64,000 bases of DNA from Leptobrachium leishanense (Eukaryota > Chordata > Amphibia > Anura > Megophryidae): NCBI GenBank assembly GCA_009667805.1, contig CM019063.1, positions 351,192,942 to 351,256,941 on the forward strand. Direction: 5' to 3'. Positions 42,096 through 52,171 of this stretch are shown here, in pieces. Position 1 is the stretch's first letter. Each line of letters starts with the position of its first letter. Under the pieces are notes generated by a model. That model saw nothing but the letters and a program-made list of their open reading frames with translations, was not told the origin of the DNA and made no database searches. Position numbers and translations under genes: made by a program.

Positions 42096-42400
42096 CAGGG
42101 CCGGTGCTAGACTATTTTGCGCCCTAGGCAAGACCAGCTACTTGCACCCCACCCCAAAAAAACGACACAACATGAAACTGCTAAATTTCTTTTTACTTAA
42201 GAATAAAGTTTGAAAAGCACCAATAGTAAAAGTAAAATAAATATAAATAAACTGTATTAAACCATTTTAAATTAACTCTATTAAACAAATTAAAATTAAC
42301 TGTATTGAACAAATATAAATTAACGAAAAAAAATAATAAGAGTTGTCACGTAAGTTTCAATTTCAGACACATCAAAATTTCACTTTGCGTGCATTATCCT
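42096..42400. mobile_element. Possible hAT-related fragment
   Basis: CAGGGCCGGTGCTAGACTAT at 42,096 followed by TTTTGCGCCCTAGGC resembles the terminus of a widespread family of hAT-like elements. A second terminus was not identified; AT-rich sequence follows. Confidence 0.4.
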
Positions 42401-42429
42401 TTGCAAATTTTCATCATGCGTATATATAT

Positions 42430-43070
42430 ATATTGCCAAGGCCAATCCCCTGGTGGTGATAGGGGGTTCATTTGAACCCCGATATCTCCAGGCATCTAGT
42501 GGGTCATGGAGGGTGTCAATCGAAAGGCCTGAGCATGGCCTTTCGAATGATACTCAACATGACCAGGTATAAAGTAAAAAAAATAAAAAAAAAAAAAAAC
42601 ATGTATTTTTTTGTGTGTTATTTTTATTAATGCAGCAATATTGTTCACATTGCAATTATAATGTGAACGATAATGCACTAATGATTTTTTTCTATGGGGT
42701 GTGTTTGCTATAAATCACGTAATTCCCCCCACAAAATGTAACAAGTCCCCATTTCTAATTTTTGTACAAGCGCACCCCATAGAAAACATAGCCGCAAACG
42801 CTCATGTGCTAAAATGTGAAAAAAAACAACACTTTACACACTGCAGATGATTAAAAATTCAATTTTTATTGCATTTTTTTCATAATATACAGGCAGGACA
42901 GGACGTATACATATAAAAATGATATATTATGAATCTGCAGAGTCTGCCTTAAAGAACGATATCTAACATGTCGGTCATTTAACAAAATGTGGCTTCAAAA
43001 TCGCGTTTAAACATGATGAGCGAAAGCGGTAAAAATGAGCTGAGCACACAGCGGTGAAATACAGCATATT
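42430..43070. mobile_element. piggyBac-like MITE copy, decayed
   Basis: 42,600-43,060 is homologous to 60,830-61,260 in the better-preserved copy, sharing GCAATATTGTTC, CAATTATAATGTGAAC and GATGAGC-containing segments. The left part has a perfect hairpin (TCGAAAGGCC...GGCCTTTCGA, about 42,519-42,545), as in the other copy. The TTAA borders are not clear here. Confidence 0.65.
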
Positions 43071-43489
43071 AGAAGTTTTAGGAGGGAAATTAACACTTCT
43101 CAGATCTCAATCAGAAGCAGACACCACCTCACCCCCTCAGTATAGTATACAATGTATCAAATTGATTAGACCAGACTAAAAACACCTGTTATGACGTTTG
43201 AAAAACACAGGTCATTTAGAGTTGAGAATCTTTGCACGTACACATTAGTTTTTAATTTAATATCTAATAAACCATTGCTTATAATATTCTGCAGTAAAGA
43301 ATCTCTTTATTTCTAGATTTGTTTAGTATTTTTTTAAGCATTTTCTATACTTTTTTCAAAATTTCTTTTTTTTTTTTGAACTCGAACCAAACACACCCAA
43401 AAAGTTTGAAGTTCGCAAACTTTCGAACAACCAAAGTTCGGGCCGAACTCCAAACCATCTGAACTGAACAGCTCATCCCTAAACAGCAC

Positions 43490-43676
43490 CCCCTGGGGAC
43501 TTCAAACTGAAAGATCTTCATATCAAGCAATGGAAGCAAGTAGAGTCTTGCGGATACATTCTGGAGACGATGGAGACAGGAATACCTAGTGCCACTCCAG
43601 CCACGCAGGAAATGGCAAGCTGACAAGCTTTACTTACAAGTCGGAGACATCGTCTTACTGAAAGACACTCAGGTTC
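43490..43676 (+). pseudogene. BEL/Pao integrase C-terminal fragment
   Basis: Continues from 40,944 after the hAT insertion: PPGDF-like start, then FWRRWRQEYLVPLQ and LQVGDIVLLKD, the conserved C-terminal region of BEL/Pao integrases, in several frames. Cut at 43,676 by the LTR retrotransposon; resumes at 47,538 with WPVGLIVKVVPNSDNKVR up to about 47,700. Confidence 0.78.
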
Positions 43677-44371
43677 TGTCATGATCCACCTGGGGCGCTG
43701 TCTCGGTCTGGATCCTCTGACGCCTCCCTTGGTCACCCCTTTTGCCGTTACCTGCATGTCCTATGTAGATGCCAGGACTTTGTTTTGGTTTTTCTTTTTT
43801 TCTCTCACGTTCAGCTCGAAACCTTGATTACTGGCATTCAAATGATCGTCACCTGCAGATCATCCTGCCCAGCCTCCTTGTGTATATAAGGAGGCCTCTC
43901 CCCTGTAGCTTCACTTCCTCATTGAAGTTTGGACTTTGCTGATCTATGTTTTGGATACTCCTTGTACTGACCATAGCCTCTGAATACCCATCTGGAACCC
44001 ATCTGTGAACCTTCCTCCCTCTGCATACCGGTAACTCTCTCCTATTGTCTCAAGTACCCCCTTTTTTGGATTTCCGTGTATGACCCCCTGGCTATGGACT
44101 TTTGACTATCCTGATTTCTGTACCCCTCGATATCTGCTTGCCACCCTGACCACGAGTTTGCCTCATCCTTAACGGATACCTTGCCTTGGACTTTATCTTT
44201 TCTGTTCAGCATTATTCCTCCATTTTGTGCTCAGCGAAGCAGATTCATTTGTTTTTTGCTGTTTTGTATATTAATAAATATTTTTGTTTTTGACCCCTCA
44301 ACTTGCATATTTCATCACTGCTCACTGCACACTGGGCTCACACATGCGACCCACGCAAAGTCCGCCTGACA
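43677..44371 (+). repeat. 5' LTR of the non-autonomous LTR element
   Basis: 695 bp, TGTCATGATCC...CCGCCTGACA. Contains TATATAAGG (about 43,882) and AATAAATA (about 44,273), in the right order for promoter and polyadenylation signal. Confidence 0.9.
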
Positions 44372-44373
44372 GA

Positions 44374-46684
44374 ATGGGGAAGTCTTTAAACCGTGAGCCC
44401 GCAGTGAGCCAAGCAGTAAAAGAGTATGTGACGGGGTTAATGGAGGAAATCTTGCAGCAAGTAGATCTGTTATTTGTTGACCTGCATAAAGGCTTAAGGG
44501 GCATCTCAGCTAAGGTGCGAGTTCCAGTGTCTGAAAAGGGGCCCAGAGAACCCCTAACCCTGGAGGAGCGTGCGAGGAGAAGGTCAAACAACTTGTGCTT
44601 CTACTGTGGGAGTGACCAGCACAAATTATCAGCCTGCCCTCTGCGCCCCCCCCAAGCCATCCAGTACCCCACCTGAGTCAGCGTCAACCAAAAGGACTTT
44701 GGTTGCCAGGTCTTCCCCCACTAAGTCGAAAAAGTCAGCTTCCGTCAAAGCAGTGCCCTTGAGTCCTCCTGAAGCACTGCCCATCAAGCCGAAGAAGACA
44801 TGGCCTGTCAGAGACAAGACATCCTTGAAATCAAGGAAAGAAAATTTGTCTGCCAATTCCTTGCCCCCAAAGCCTAGAAAGGCTTTGCCTGCCAAGTCCT
44901 TGCCCGAGAGGTCCATCGCTGAATCATTGGACGCAAATCCTGAAACCGTGCAGCAAGATTCCTACCAAACTGAACCTATGGATTCCCAATCCACCCTGCC
45001 CACAGAACATGTTCCAGCCGTACCGATGGAGGAAGAGCCCAGCGTGCCTACAGAGCCTGACCCCGTGGTGCCCATGGAGATAGCGTCTGTCCTACCCTCC
45101 GGTATGACACCCACCTCTCCAAGCCGGCACCTCACGGCTAACTGTGTTACCGCTCCAGTGCCTTCCAGTCGGTGTATCTCATGTTACTCATCGGCTTCTG
45201 AGAACTACTCATCAAACGAGTGGGATTCTGTGGATTCAGAAGAGGAATTCCCTAAAGAGACTGCACGTCACCCTCGAGGGCAACCTGGCAGGTTCATTGG
45301 GTGCATGAGGACCACCTATATAGGAACCACGTTCACTACTTCGGCCTATGTTTCTGAGCCTTCCCAGGCCTCTGTCTGTAAGCCTTCTCAGCCCCCTGTC
45401 TGTGAGCCTTCTCAGCCCCCTGTCTGTGAGCCTTCTCAGGCCCCTGTCTGTGAGCCTTCTCAGGCCCCTGTCTGTGAGCCTTCTCAGGCTTCTGTCCGTG
45501 AGCCGTCTCAGGCTTCTGTCCGTGAGCCGTCTCAGGCTTCTGTCCGTGAGCCGTCTCAGGCTTCTGTCCGTGAGCCGTCTCAGGCTTCTGTCCGTGAGCC
45601 ATCTCAGGCTTCTGTCCGTGAGCCATCTCAGGCTTCTGTCCGTGAGCCATCTCAGGCTTCTGTCCGTGAGCCATCTCAGGCTTCTGTCCGTGAGCCATCT
45701 CAGGCTTCTGTCCGTGAGCCATCTCAGGCTTCTGTCCGTGAGCCATCTCAGGCTTCTGTCCGTGAGCCATCTCAGGCTTCTGTCCCTATGCCTTCCGAGG
45801 CCTCCATCTCTAAGCCTTCACAGGCCCCTGGTACCGAGTCGTCGCAGAGCCCAGCTGTCGCTTCCACGCTGTCGTCGCAGAGCCCAGCTGTCGCTTCCAC
45901 GCTGTCGTCGCAGAGCCCAGCTGTCGCTTCCACGCTGTCGTCGCAGAGCCCAGCTGTCGCTTCCACAGTGTCTTCGCAGAGCCCAGCTGTCGCTTCCACA
46001 GTGTCTTCGCAGAGCCCAGCTGTCGCTTCCACAGTGTCTTCGCAGAGCCCAGCTGTCGCTTCCACAGTGTCTTCGCAGAGCCCAGCTGTCGCTTCCACAG
46101 TGTCTTCGCAGAGCCCAGCTGTCGCTTCCACAGTGTCTTCGCAGAGCCCAGCTGTCGCTTCCACAGTGTCTTCGCAGAGCCCAGCTGTCGCTTCCACAGT
46201 GTCTTCGCAGAGCCCAGCTGTCGCTTCCACAGTGTCTTCGCAGAGCCCAGCTGTCGCTTCCACAGTGTCTTCGCAGAGCCCAGCTGTCGCTTCCACAGTG
46301 TCTTCGCAGAGCCCAGCAGTGGTCCCCAAGTCGTCACCGCCAAAGGGTCGTAGCCGCCGCCGTCGAGCCAAGACTCCCAGTACTCAGCAAAGCCATACTG
46401 AGGGCACTACTCCTCCGAGCACTGCTACTATAGACTCACCACCGAGTTGTGTCCATGACTCTGTGCCCGATGCTGGCTCGGAAAGGGCTGTACTCGCGGC
46501 TCTCTACGAGGACTTCCAAGATCCAAATAGTAAAACTGGCACGAAATACCCTGCCTCAGGACCTGCACCTGCGGGCTACTCCAGGACGCCCTCTGGTGTA
46601 TTGGTCCGAAAGGAGTTCTTGATGGTGGTCAGGCGCTACCCTGAACTATGGAGGAACCTTGATGTTTCGTCTGACTCCAGTTGA
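44374..46684 (+). CDS. Gag-like zinc-knuckle protein with two tandem-repeat blocks (one homopolymer frameshift)
   Basis: ATG at 44,374 lies three bases after the 5' LTR. The first frame (to 44,676) has a short helical N-terminus and a knuckle CFYCGSDQHKLSAC (C-x2-C-x4-H-x4-C). A run of C at 44,645-44,652 marks a one-base slip into the long second frame (44,570-46,684). The second frame has a Lys/Pro/Ser-rich region, about 18 eight-residue repeats (EPSQASVR type), about 14 eleven-residue repeats (SQSPAVASTVS type), a basic RSRRRRAK patch, and a C-terminal region ending RRYPELWRNLDVSSDSS. Only the knuckle relates it to retroelement Gag; the rest I do not recognise. Confidence 0.75.
45352..45785 (+). 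repeat. 24-bp coding minisatellite
   Basis: About 18 units of 24 bases (eight codons), core GCTTCTGTCCGTGAGCC then RTCTCAG. The first five units are variants (CKPSQPPV types); the later ones are almost identical, with a GCCG-to-GCCA change shared by the last eight or so, a sign of recent local amplification. Confidence 0.9.
45838..46318 (+). repeat. 33-bp coding minisatellite
   Basis: About 14 units of 33 bases (eleven codons), core TCGCAGAGCCCAGCTGTCGC then TTCCACAGTGTCT. The first units have CTGTCG in place of GTGTCT, so two subfamilies are arranged in blocks. Opposite-strand open frames here are artefacts of the repeat. Confidence 0.9.
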
Positions 46685-46839
46685 CTGCTTTGGTACTTTT
46701 TCTGGGCCTCTAACGGCACGTTGGTCCGCTATACCTACCTGGACACCTTGAGCAGGCTACGTGCTTCCATGACCAATCCGGATTCCGCTTCCCCTGTTCT
46801 AGCTTCGGTGCCCGGAGTGCACCCGTCAGGAGGGGGTGA

Positions 46840-47532
46840 TGTCATGATCCACCTGGGGTGCTGTCTCGGTCTGGATCCTCTGACGCCTCCCTTGGTCACC
46901 CCTTTTGCCGTTACCTGCATGTCCTATGTAGATGCCAGGACTTTGTTTTGGTTTCTTTTTTTCTCTCACGTTCAGCTCGAAACCTTGATTACTGGCATTC
47001 AAATGATCGTCACCTGCAGATCATCCTGCCCAGCCTCCTTGTGTATATAAGGAGGCCTCTCCCCTGTAGCTTCACTTCCTCATTGAAGTTTGGACTTTGC
47101 TGATCTATGTTTTGGATACTCCTTGTGCTGACCATAGCCTCTGAATACCCATCTGGAACCCATCTGTGAACCTTCCTCCCTCTGCATACCGGTAACTCTC
47201 TCCTATTGTCTCAAGTACCCCCTTTTTTGGATTTCCGTGTATGACCCCCTGGCTATGGACTTTTGACTGTCCTGATTTCTGTACCCCTCGATATCTGCTT
47301 GCCACCCTGACCACGAGTTTGCCTCATCCTTAACGGATACCTTGCCTTGGACTTTATCTTTTCTGTTCAGTATTATTCCTCCATTTTGTGCTCAGCGAAG
47401 CAGATTCATTTGTTTTTTGCTGTTTTGTATATTAATAAATATTTTTGTTTTTGACCCCTCAACTTGCATAGTTCATCACTGCTCACTGCACACTGGGCTC
47501 ACACATGCGACCCACGCAAAGTCCGCCTGACA
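46840..47532 (+). repeat. 3' LTR of the non-autonomous LTR element
   Basis: 693 bp, nearly identical to the 5' LTR, with the same TATATAAGG and AATAAATA signals. High identity means a recent insertion. Confidence 0.9.
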
Positions 47533-48100
47533 GGTTCATAGAAAAGAATGGCCTGTTGGTCTTATTGTCAAGGTTGTACCTAATAGTGACAACAAAGTTA
47601 GAAAGGTAGAAATTAAAGTCTAATTAAATGCTAAAGGTACTCCAAAGGTGTATTTTAGACCTGTTTCTGAAGTTGTCTTTCTTCTCAAAAAGGATACATA
47701 GTTGTATAATGGTATTATCCCAGGTGGGGAGTGTTCTGGCAATCACAGATTTCCATGCATTTAATGTATTAGGGGACTGTTGCTTTAATTTGGCAGCCAT
47801 TACTTAGTAATACATTGCAGTTACTTCCTGGTTAGAGGACATTTGGTGTTCAGAGAGCAAACAGAGAGTCAACTCCACATTTCTTTTACACAGGCCTTGA
47901 AATTATAAGTCTGTAAGTAGAGCATCAATATTTTTAAGTTAAAGTACATGATTTCAGCAACTCAAATACTGCTCCATATCAGTTTAATAGTATTTGATTG
48001 TCTTAGCATTAAGTTACTAAACTGCTATTTCTGTTAGCAGCTAGGCAGCATGCTTGTCACTTGTATGTGTAGATTTACAAGATTTACATGACTGATTAGG
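47533..48100 (+). other. BEL/Pao 3' end: last codons, polypurine tract, probable 3' LTR
   Basis: WPVGLIVKVVPN and FRPVSEVVFLL (47,545-47,700) end the integrase. A short spacer and the tract AGGTGGGGAG (47,722-47,731) precede TG at 47,732. The LTR end was not located; sequence to about 48,100 is AT-rich and non-coding. Confidence 0.6.
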
Positions 48101-48502
48101 CCTGAGACCTTCCTGGCCCATGCCCCAATTACCCGAATATGAATAAAGACACAAACACTTATATATAAAATGGAATGTGCATGGGCCACAGCTTTATTTA
48201 ACTATATACAATAACGCGCAGTGCTTAATCACAATTCTGCCCTATCGCCCCCATGCAATAGGCAGTTCCATTGTACCAAAACCAAGAGCTCGTCCCCCCG
48301 CAAGCGAGGTTAGTCTCCCCATAGCCTCGCCCAAAGGCGGCTTATCCGTCCTTTAAGCGCTGCTGTCCAGGGAAAACCGCCAATCTTCAGCTGTGATACG
48401 ACGGGAATGTAATCCAAAGGGGTGGGTGGGTGAGCCTCACCTTGATGTACTTCTCACGCTGGCAGGAACAAGAGGAAGAACACTGCCCCCATCACCAGCA
48501 TA
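48101..48502. other. Unassigned flank of the second Tc1 insertion
   Basis: No ORF or known terminus. The sequence must continue at 59,573 on the other side of the Tc1. It includes a GC-rich stretch near 48,290-48,400. Confidence 0.35.
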
Positions 48503-48750
48503 CAGTGGGGCAAAAAAGTATTTAGTCAGCCACCAATTGTGCAGGTTCTCCCACTTAAAAAGATGAGAGAGGCCTGTAATTGTCGTCATAGGTACACTTC
48601 AACTATGAGAGACAAAATGAGAAAAAAAAATCCAGAAAGTCACATTGTCTGATTTTTAAAGAATTTATTTGCAAATTATGGTGGAAAATAAGTATTTAGT
48701 CACCTACAGTACAAACAAGCAAGATTTCTGTCTCACAGACCTGTAACGTC

Positions 48751-49873
48751 TAGACATGTGCATTCGTTTTAGTACTAAAACGATTTAGTCAGAATTTTGG
48801 GATAATTTAGTTTTAGTATGACTCAAGAGAAACGAAACTGCTCAGTACAAAAAACGAAAGAAACTAAAATAAAATGCACTACATTTTAGTTTCAGTCCTT
48901 TTTGTGATATTACATTGAGTGAAGGAGACCAGCAATGAAGAACGCAACATCGCAACATCCGAAGATCTGCACCCTCCACATGCCAATGCAGTACGATGTT
49001 CTATACAGAGAGGGGCATTAATTAATGCAGGAGGATGTTCTATACATTATACAGAGAGGGGTATTAATGCAGGAGGGTGTTATATACATTATACAGAGAA
49101 AGGTATAAATTGAGGAGGATGTTCTATACAGAGAGGGACATTAATTAATTCAGGAGGATGCTCTATATATTATACAGAGAGGGGTATTAATAATGCAGGT
49201 GGATGTTGTATACATTATACAGAGAGGGGTATTAATTACTGCAGGAGGATGTTCTAAACATTAAACAGAGAGGATCCTTTTTTTTCAGCCCTTTAAATCC
49301 AGTGGCTGTGAGCGCTGAGATCGGCTGCTTGTTACATTATCTCTCCGTACAATGTATCAGGCTCAGTTGTTACAGTAACTGACTGTAACAGTGCTCAGAG
49401 TTTCATTAAAACAAGGAAATAATATTGTTCTAACCTCTTATATATGAAAATATTATTTACTAGTTTTACTGAAACTCTGAGCGCTGTGATGAGCAGCAGT
49501 CAGTTACTGTAACAGCTTTGCCTGACACGGGGCAGTATTCCAATGTTGGTGTTAACTTAACCAGAGCTGTTGTAAACTGAAAACCTCCATTGGCTATAAT
49601 GGCTCTGGGAAGTTTACAACAACTCTGGTTATGTTAGCACCAACTATGTAATATGGCCCACATTGTGCTGAGAGTGAGAGATACTGTAACAAGCAGCGAT
49701 CTCAGCCCTCTGAGGAGCCACTACAATAGTAATTGTATCCATTGGTTTTCGGATGAATGAATTTAGTTTTCATACTAAAGAACTGAAAACGAATTTCTTC
49801 AGTAACTAAATAAATTGCATTTTAGGACTAATCCATTAGTTCAAAACGAAATTTTGTGCTGTGCACATGTCTA
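48751..49873. mobile_element. hAT MITE (1,123 bp) with exact 8-bp duplication
   Basis: TAGACATGTGCA at the left and TGCACATGTCTA at the right, flanked by GTAACGTC at 48,743-48,750 and 49,874-49,881. Interior has about five diverged repeats of a 60-65-bp unit with TGCAGGAGGATGTTCTATAC at 48,990-49,270 and a long imperfect palindrome around 49,370-49,520 (CAGTTACTGTAACAG-type arms). Non-coding. Confidence 0.9.
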
Positions 49874-50002
49874 GTAACGTCTTCTTTAAGAGGCTCCTCT
49901 GTCCTCCACTCGTTACCTGTATGGATGGCACCTGTTTGAACTTGTTATCAGTATAAAAGACACCTGTCCACAACCTCAAACAGACGCACTCCAAACTCCA
50001 CT

Positions 50003-50949
50003 ATGGTCAAGACCAAAGAGCTGTTGAAGGACACCAGAAACAAAGTTGTAGACCTGCACCAGGCTGGGAAGACTGAATCTGCAATAGGCAAGCAGCTTGG
50101 TGTGAAGAAATCAACTGTGGGAGCAATCATTAGAAAATGGAAGACATACAAGACCACTGATAATCTCCATCGATCTGGTGCTCCACGCAAGATCTCACCC
50201 CGTGGGGTCAAAATGATCACAAGAACGGTGAGCAAAAATCCCAGAACCACACGGGGGGACCTAGTGAATGACCTGCAAAGAGCTGGGACCAAAGTAACAA
50301 AGGCTACCATCAGTAACACACTACGCCGCCAGGGACTCAATCCTGCAGTGCCAGACGTGTCCCCCTACTTAAGCCAGTACTTGTCCGGGCCTGTCTAACG
50401 TTTACTAGAGAGCATTTGGATGATCCAGAAGAGGATAGGGAGAATGTCATATGGTCAGATAAAACCAAAGTAGAACTTTTTGGTGAAAACTCAACTCGTC
50501 GTGTTTGGAGGAGAGAGAATGCTGTGTTGCATCCAAAGAACACCATACCTACTGTGAAGCATGGTGGCGGAAACATCATGCTTTGGGGCTGTTTTTCTGC
50601 AAAGGGACCAGGACGGCTGATCCGTGTAAAGGGAAGAATTAATGGGGCCATGTATCGTGAGATTTTGAGTGAAAACCTCCTTCCATCAGCAAGGGCATTG
50701 AAGATGAAACGTGGCTGGGTCTTTCAGCAGGACACCGCCAGGGCAAAGAAGGAGTGGCTTCGTAAGAAGCATATCAAGGTCCTGGAGTGGCCTAGCCAGT
50801 CTCCAGATCTCAATACCATAGAAAACCTTTGGAGGGAGATGAAGGTCCGTGTTGCCCAGCGACAGCCCCAAAACATCACTGCTCTAGAAGAGATCTGCAT
50901 GGAGGAATGGGCAAAAATACCAGCAACAGTGTGTGAAAACCTTGTTTAG
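50003..50949 (+). pseudogene. Tc1 transposase, damaged
   Basis: The N-terminal segment 50,003-50,398 has paired helix-turn-helix motifs ([20 protein letters not shown]) and a second DNA-binding part. The catalytic segment 50,416-50,949 is in another frame and has [25 protein letters not shown] and [13 protein letters not shown]. Between FQQD and the Glu motif a short deletion removes the usual residues after the second Asp, so the DD34E spacing is lost. Inactive. Confidence 0.9.
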
Positions 50950-51039
50950 ACTTACAGAAAACGTTTGACCTCTGTCATTGCCAACAAAGGATATATAACA
51001 AAGTATTGAGATGGACTTTTGATATTGACCACATACTTA

Positions 51040-52114
51040 TGTAGCGCTGTGTTAAAAATCATCTTGCTGTGGCAGTACCTATTTTTGGCCACAAGATGGA
51101 GACTATCACGATCAGATACTGGACATTGGGACTACAACGCCCGGCATGCTTTGCAAGAAGACAGGAAGTGGGTGGGGACTGGACACTTACATCCTCTGCC
51201 TCATGGAGAAAGTTCCAGAGCGCGCCGGGGAAGCAGAGAAAGCAGACGCACCGAGGAGATCGCAGGAGAATCTAGGCCCAAAGCCTGAGGGAGACCTGTT
51301 GTTCCGGTTTGGGTCACCTAGCCTGAGGAGAAGGAGACTCGCCAGAGCCCAGACACTGCTGCAGACCGGCGGAATCGAACGGAGAGCAGGCGGTGAGCTG
51401 GACAAGCGGCATAAAGTGAGACAACGGATCTGGCCGCTAGTATCCCCAGTCAAGATCCGGAGGAGAGACGTCCTGGGTCAGCGGAGCCTAAAGCCTGCGT
51501 CGGATGGGTGAGAGGCCTCCAAGGCTGTTTGTGATTAAAGGTCAAGCTGCTGTTTCTGTTTAAAGTCCACAGGGCCCCAACTGACTAGTCGAAGACTTTC
51601 TTTAAATAAACTCACTGGCCAGTTGAACAGTACCCGGGTACCACACACACATATACACCCTTCACCTCCTTGGACTTAACTTGTGCAGGACTCATTTTAT
51701 TTTAGGAATCGGAATAGGGGTTGAAAATAAAGATACGTTCCGAATATATATTTTTCCTCTTTTTCCGTTGCGCGTTTGCCATAATACGAAGGGATTGTAT
51801 GTTCGGGGTTTTGCTACGTGTTTTCTTTTTCTGAACTATCGGGAAAGTGCATTGCTTTTATGTTCGGTTGCGAATATTTTATTTTCCGAAATACGAAGCC
51901 TCGTGTTTCGTTTCTTTTCCGCTACGCGTTTTACCGGGATACGAAAATACTGTAATAATACTTGTGAATACCGTGTTTCAACATCTGCTCAAATATTTTA
52001 GTAAACTATATAAATATAAAAACTCACAACTGTGTTGGAGTATATTTATTCCCTAGTGCGGGGAGACTGACCCGTGGTTCATTTTCAGCGGCTCCTTCGG
52101 GAGTGAGCGCTACA
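51040..52114 (+). repeat. Gypsy 5' LTR (1,075 bp)
   Basis: Starts TGTAGCGCT and ends AGCGCTACA, a 9-bp terminal inverted repeat. Open frames inside are short and are repeated in the 3' LTR. Confidence 0.95.
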
Positions 52115-52116
52115 CG

Positions 52117-52135
52117 TGGGGGCTCGTTCCGGGAT
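52117..52135 (+). promoter_or_regulatory. Gypsy primer-binding site, tRNA-Pro type with one extra base
   Basis: TGGGGGCTCGTTCCGGGAT two bases after the 5' LTR matches the tRNA-Pro primer site of gammaretroviruses except for one additional T. Confidence 0.85.
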
Positions 52136-52171
52136 CCAGTCTCTGGAAAAACCGCATCTAAAGGGTTAAAT

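Larger units (their letters stand above)
40953..43481. mobile_element. hAT non-autonomous element with exact 8-bp duplication (hosts other elements)
   Basis: TAGGGATGAGC at 40,953 and GCTCATCCCTA ending at 43,481, flanked by AACAGCAC at 40,945-40,952 and 43,482-43,489. No transposase. The right 300 bases match the terminus at 15,871-16,170 in reverse. Internally it carries a Harbinger-like MITE, a possible second hAT piece and a piggyBac-like copy. Confidence 0.9.
43677..47532 (+). mobile_element. Non-autonomous LTR retrotransposon with repeat-rich ORF, exact 5-bp duplication
   Basis: LTRs at 43,677-44,371 (695 bp) and 46,840-47,532 (693 bp) with TG...CA ends are nearly identical (about six substitutions by eye). 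They are flanked by GGTTC at 43,672-43,676 and 47,533-47,537. Polypurine tract AGGAGGGGGTGA lies just before the 3' LTR. The 2.5-kb interior codes only a gag-like zinc knuckle and a Ser/Pro-rich repeat protein; no protease, RT, RNase H or integrase. It must have been mobilised by another element. Confidence 0.93.
40393..48100 (+). mobile_element. BEL/Pao LTR retrotransposon remnant, split by two insertions
   Basis: Pol fragments are recognisable at 40,471-40,944, 43,482-43,676 and 47,533-47,700 in one orientation. They are separated by a hAT element (40,953-43,481) and a short LTR retrotransposon (43,677-47,532), each with exact target duplications. A polypurine tract at 47,722-47,731 is followed by TGTTCTGGCAATC, the probable start of its 3' LTR. 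The integrase catalytic core is missing, and the 5' part of the element is not in the window. Confidence 0.78.

Noticed and set aside
45336..46433. Minus- and third-frame ORFs of up to 361 codons overlapping the repeat protein
   Set aside because: Shadows of the 24- and 33-bp repeats; only the frame that continues outside the arrays on both sides was kept.
51146..51511. 121-codon ORF in the gypsy LTR, repeated at 58,412-58,777
   Set aside because: Lies within the LTR and is repeated only because the LTR is; no domain seen.
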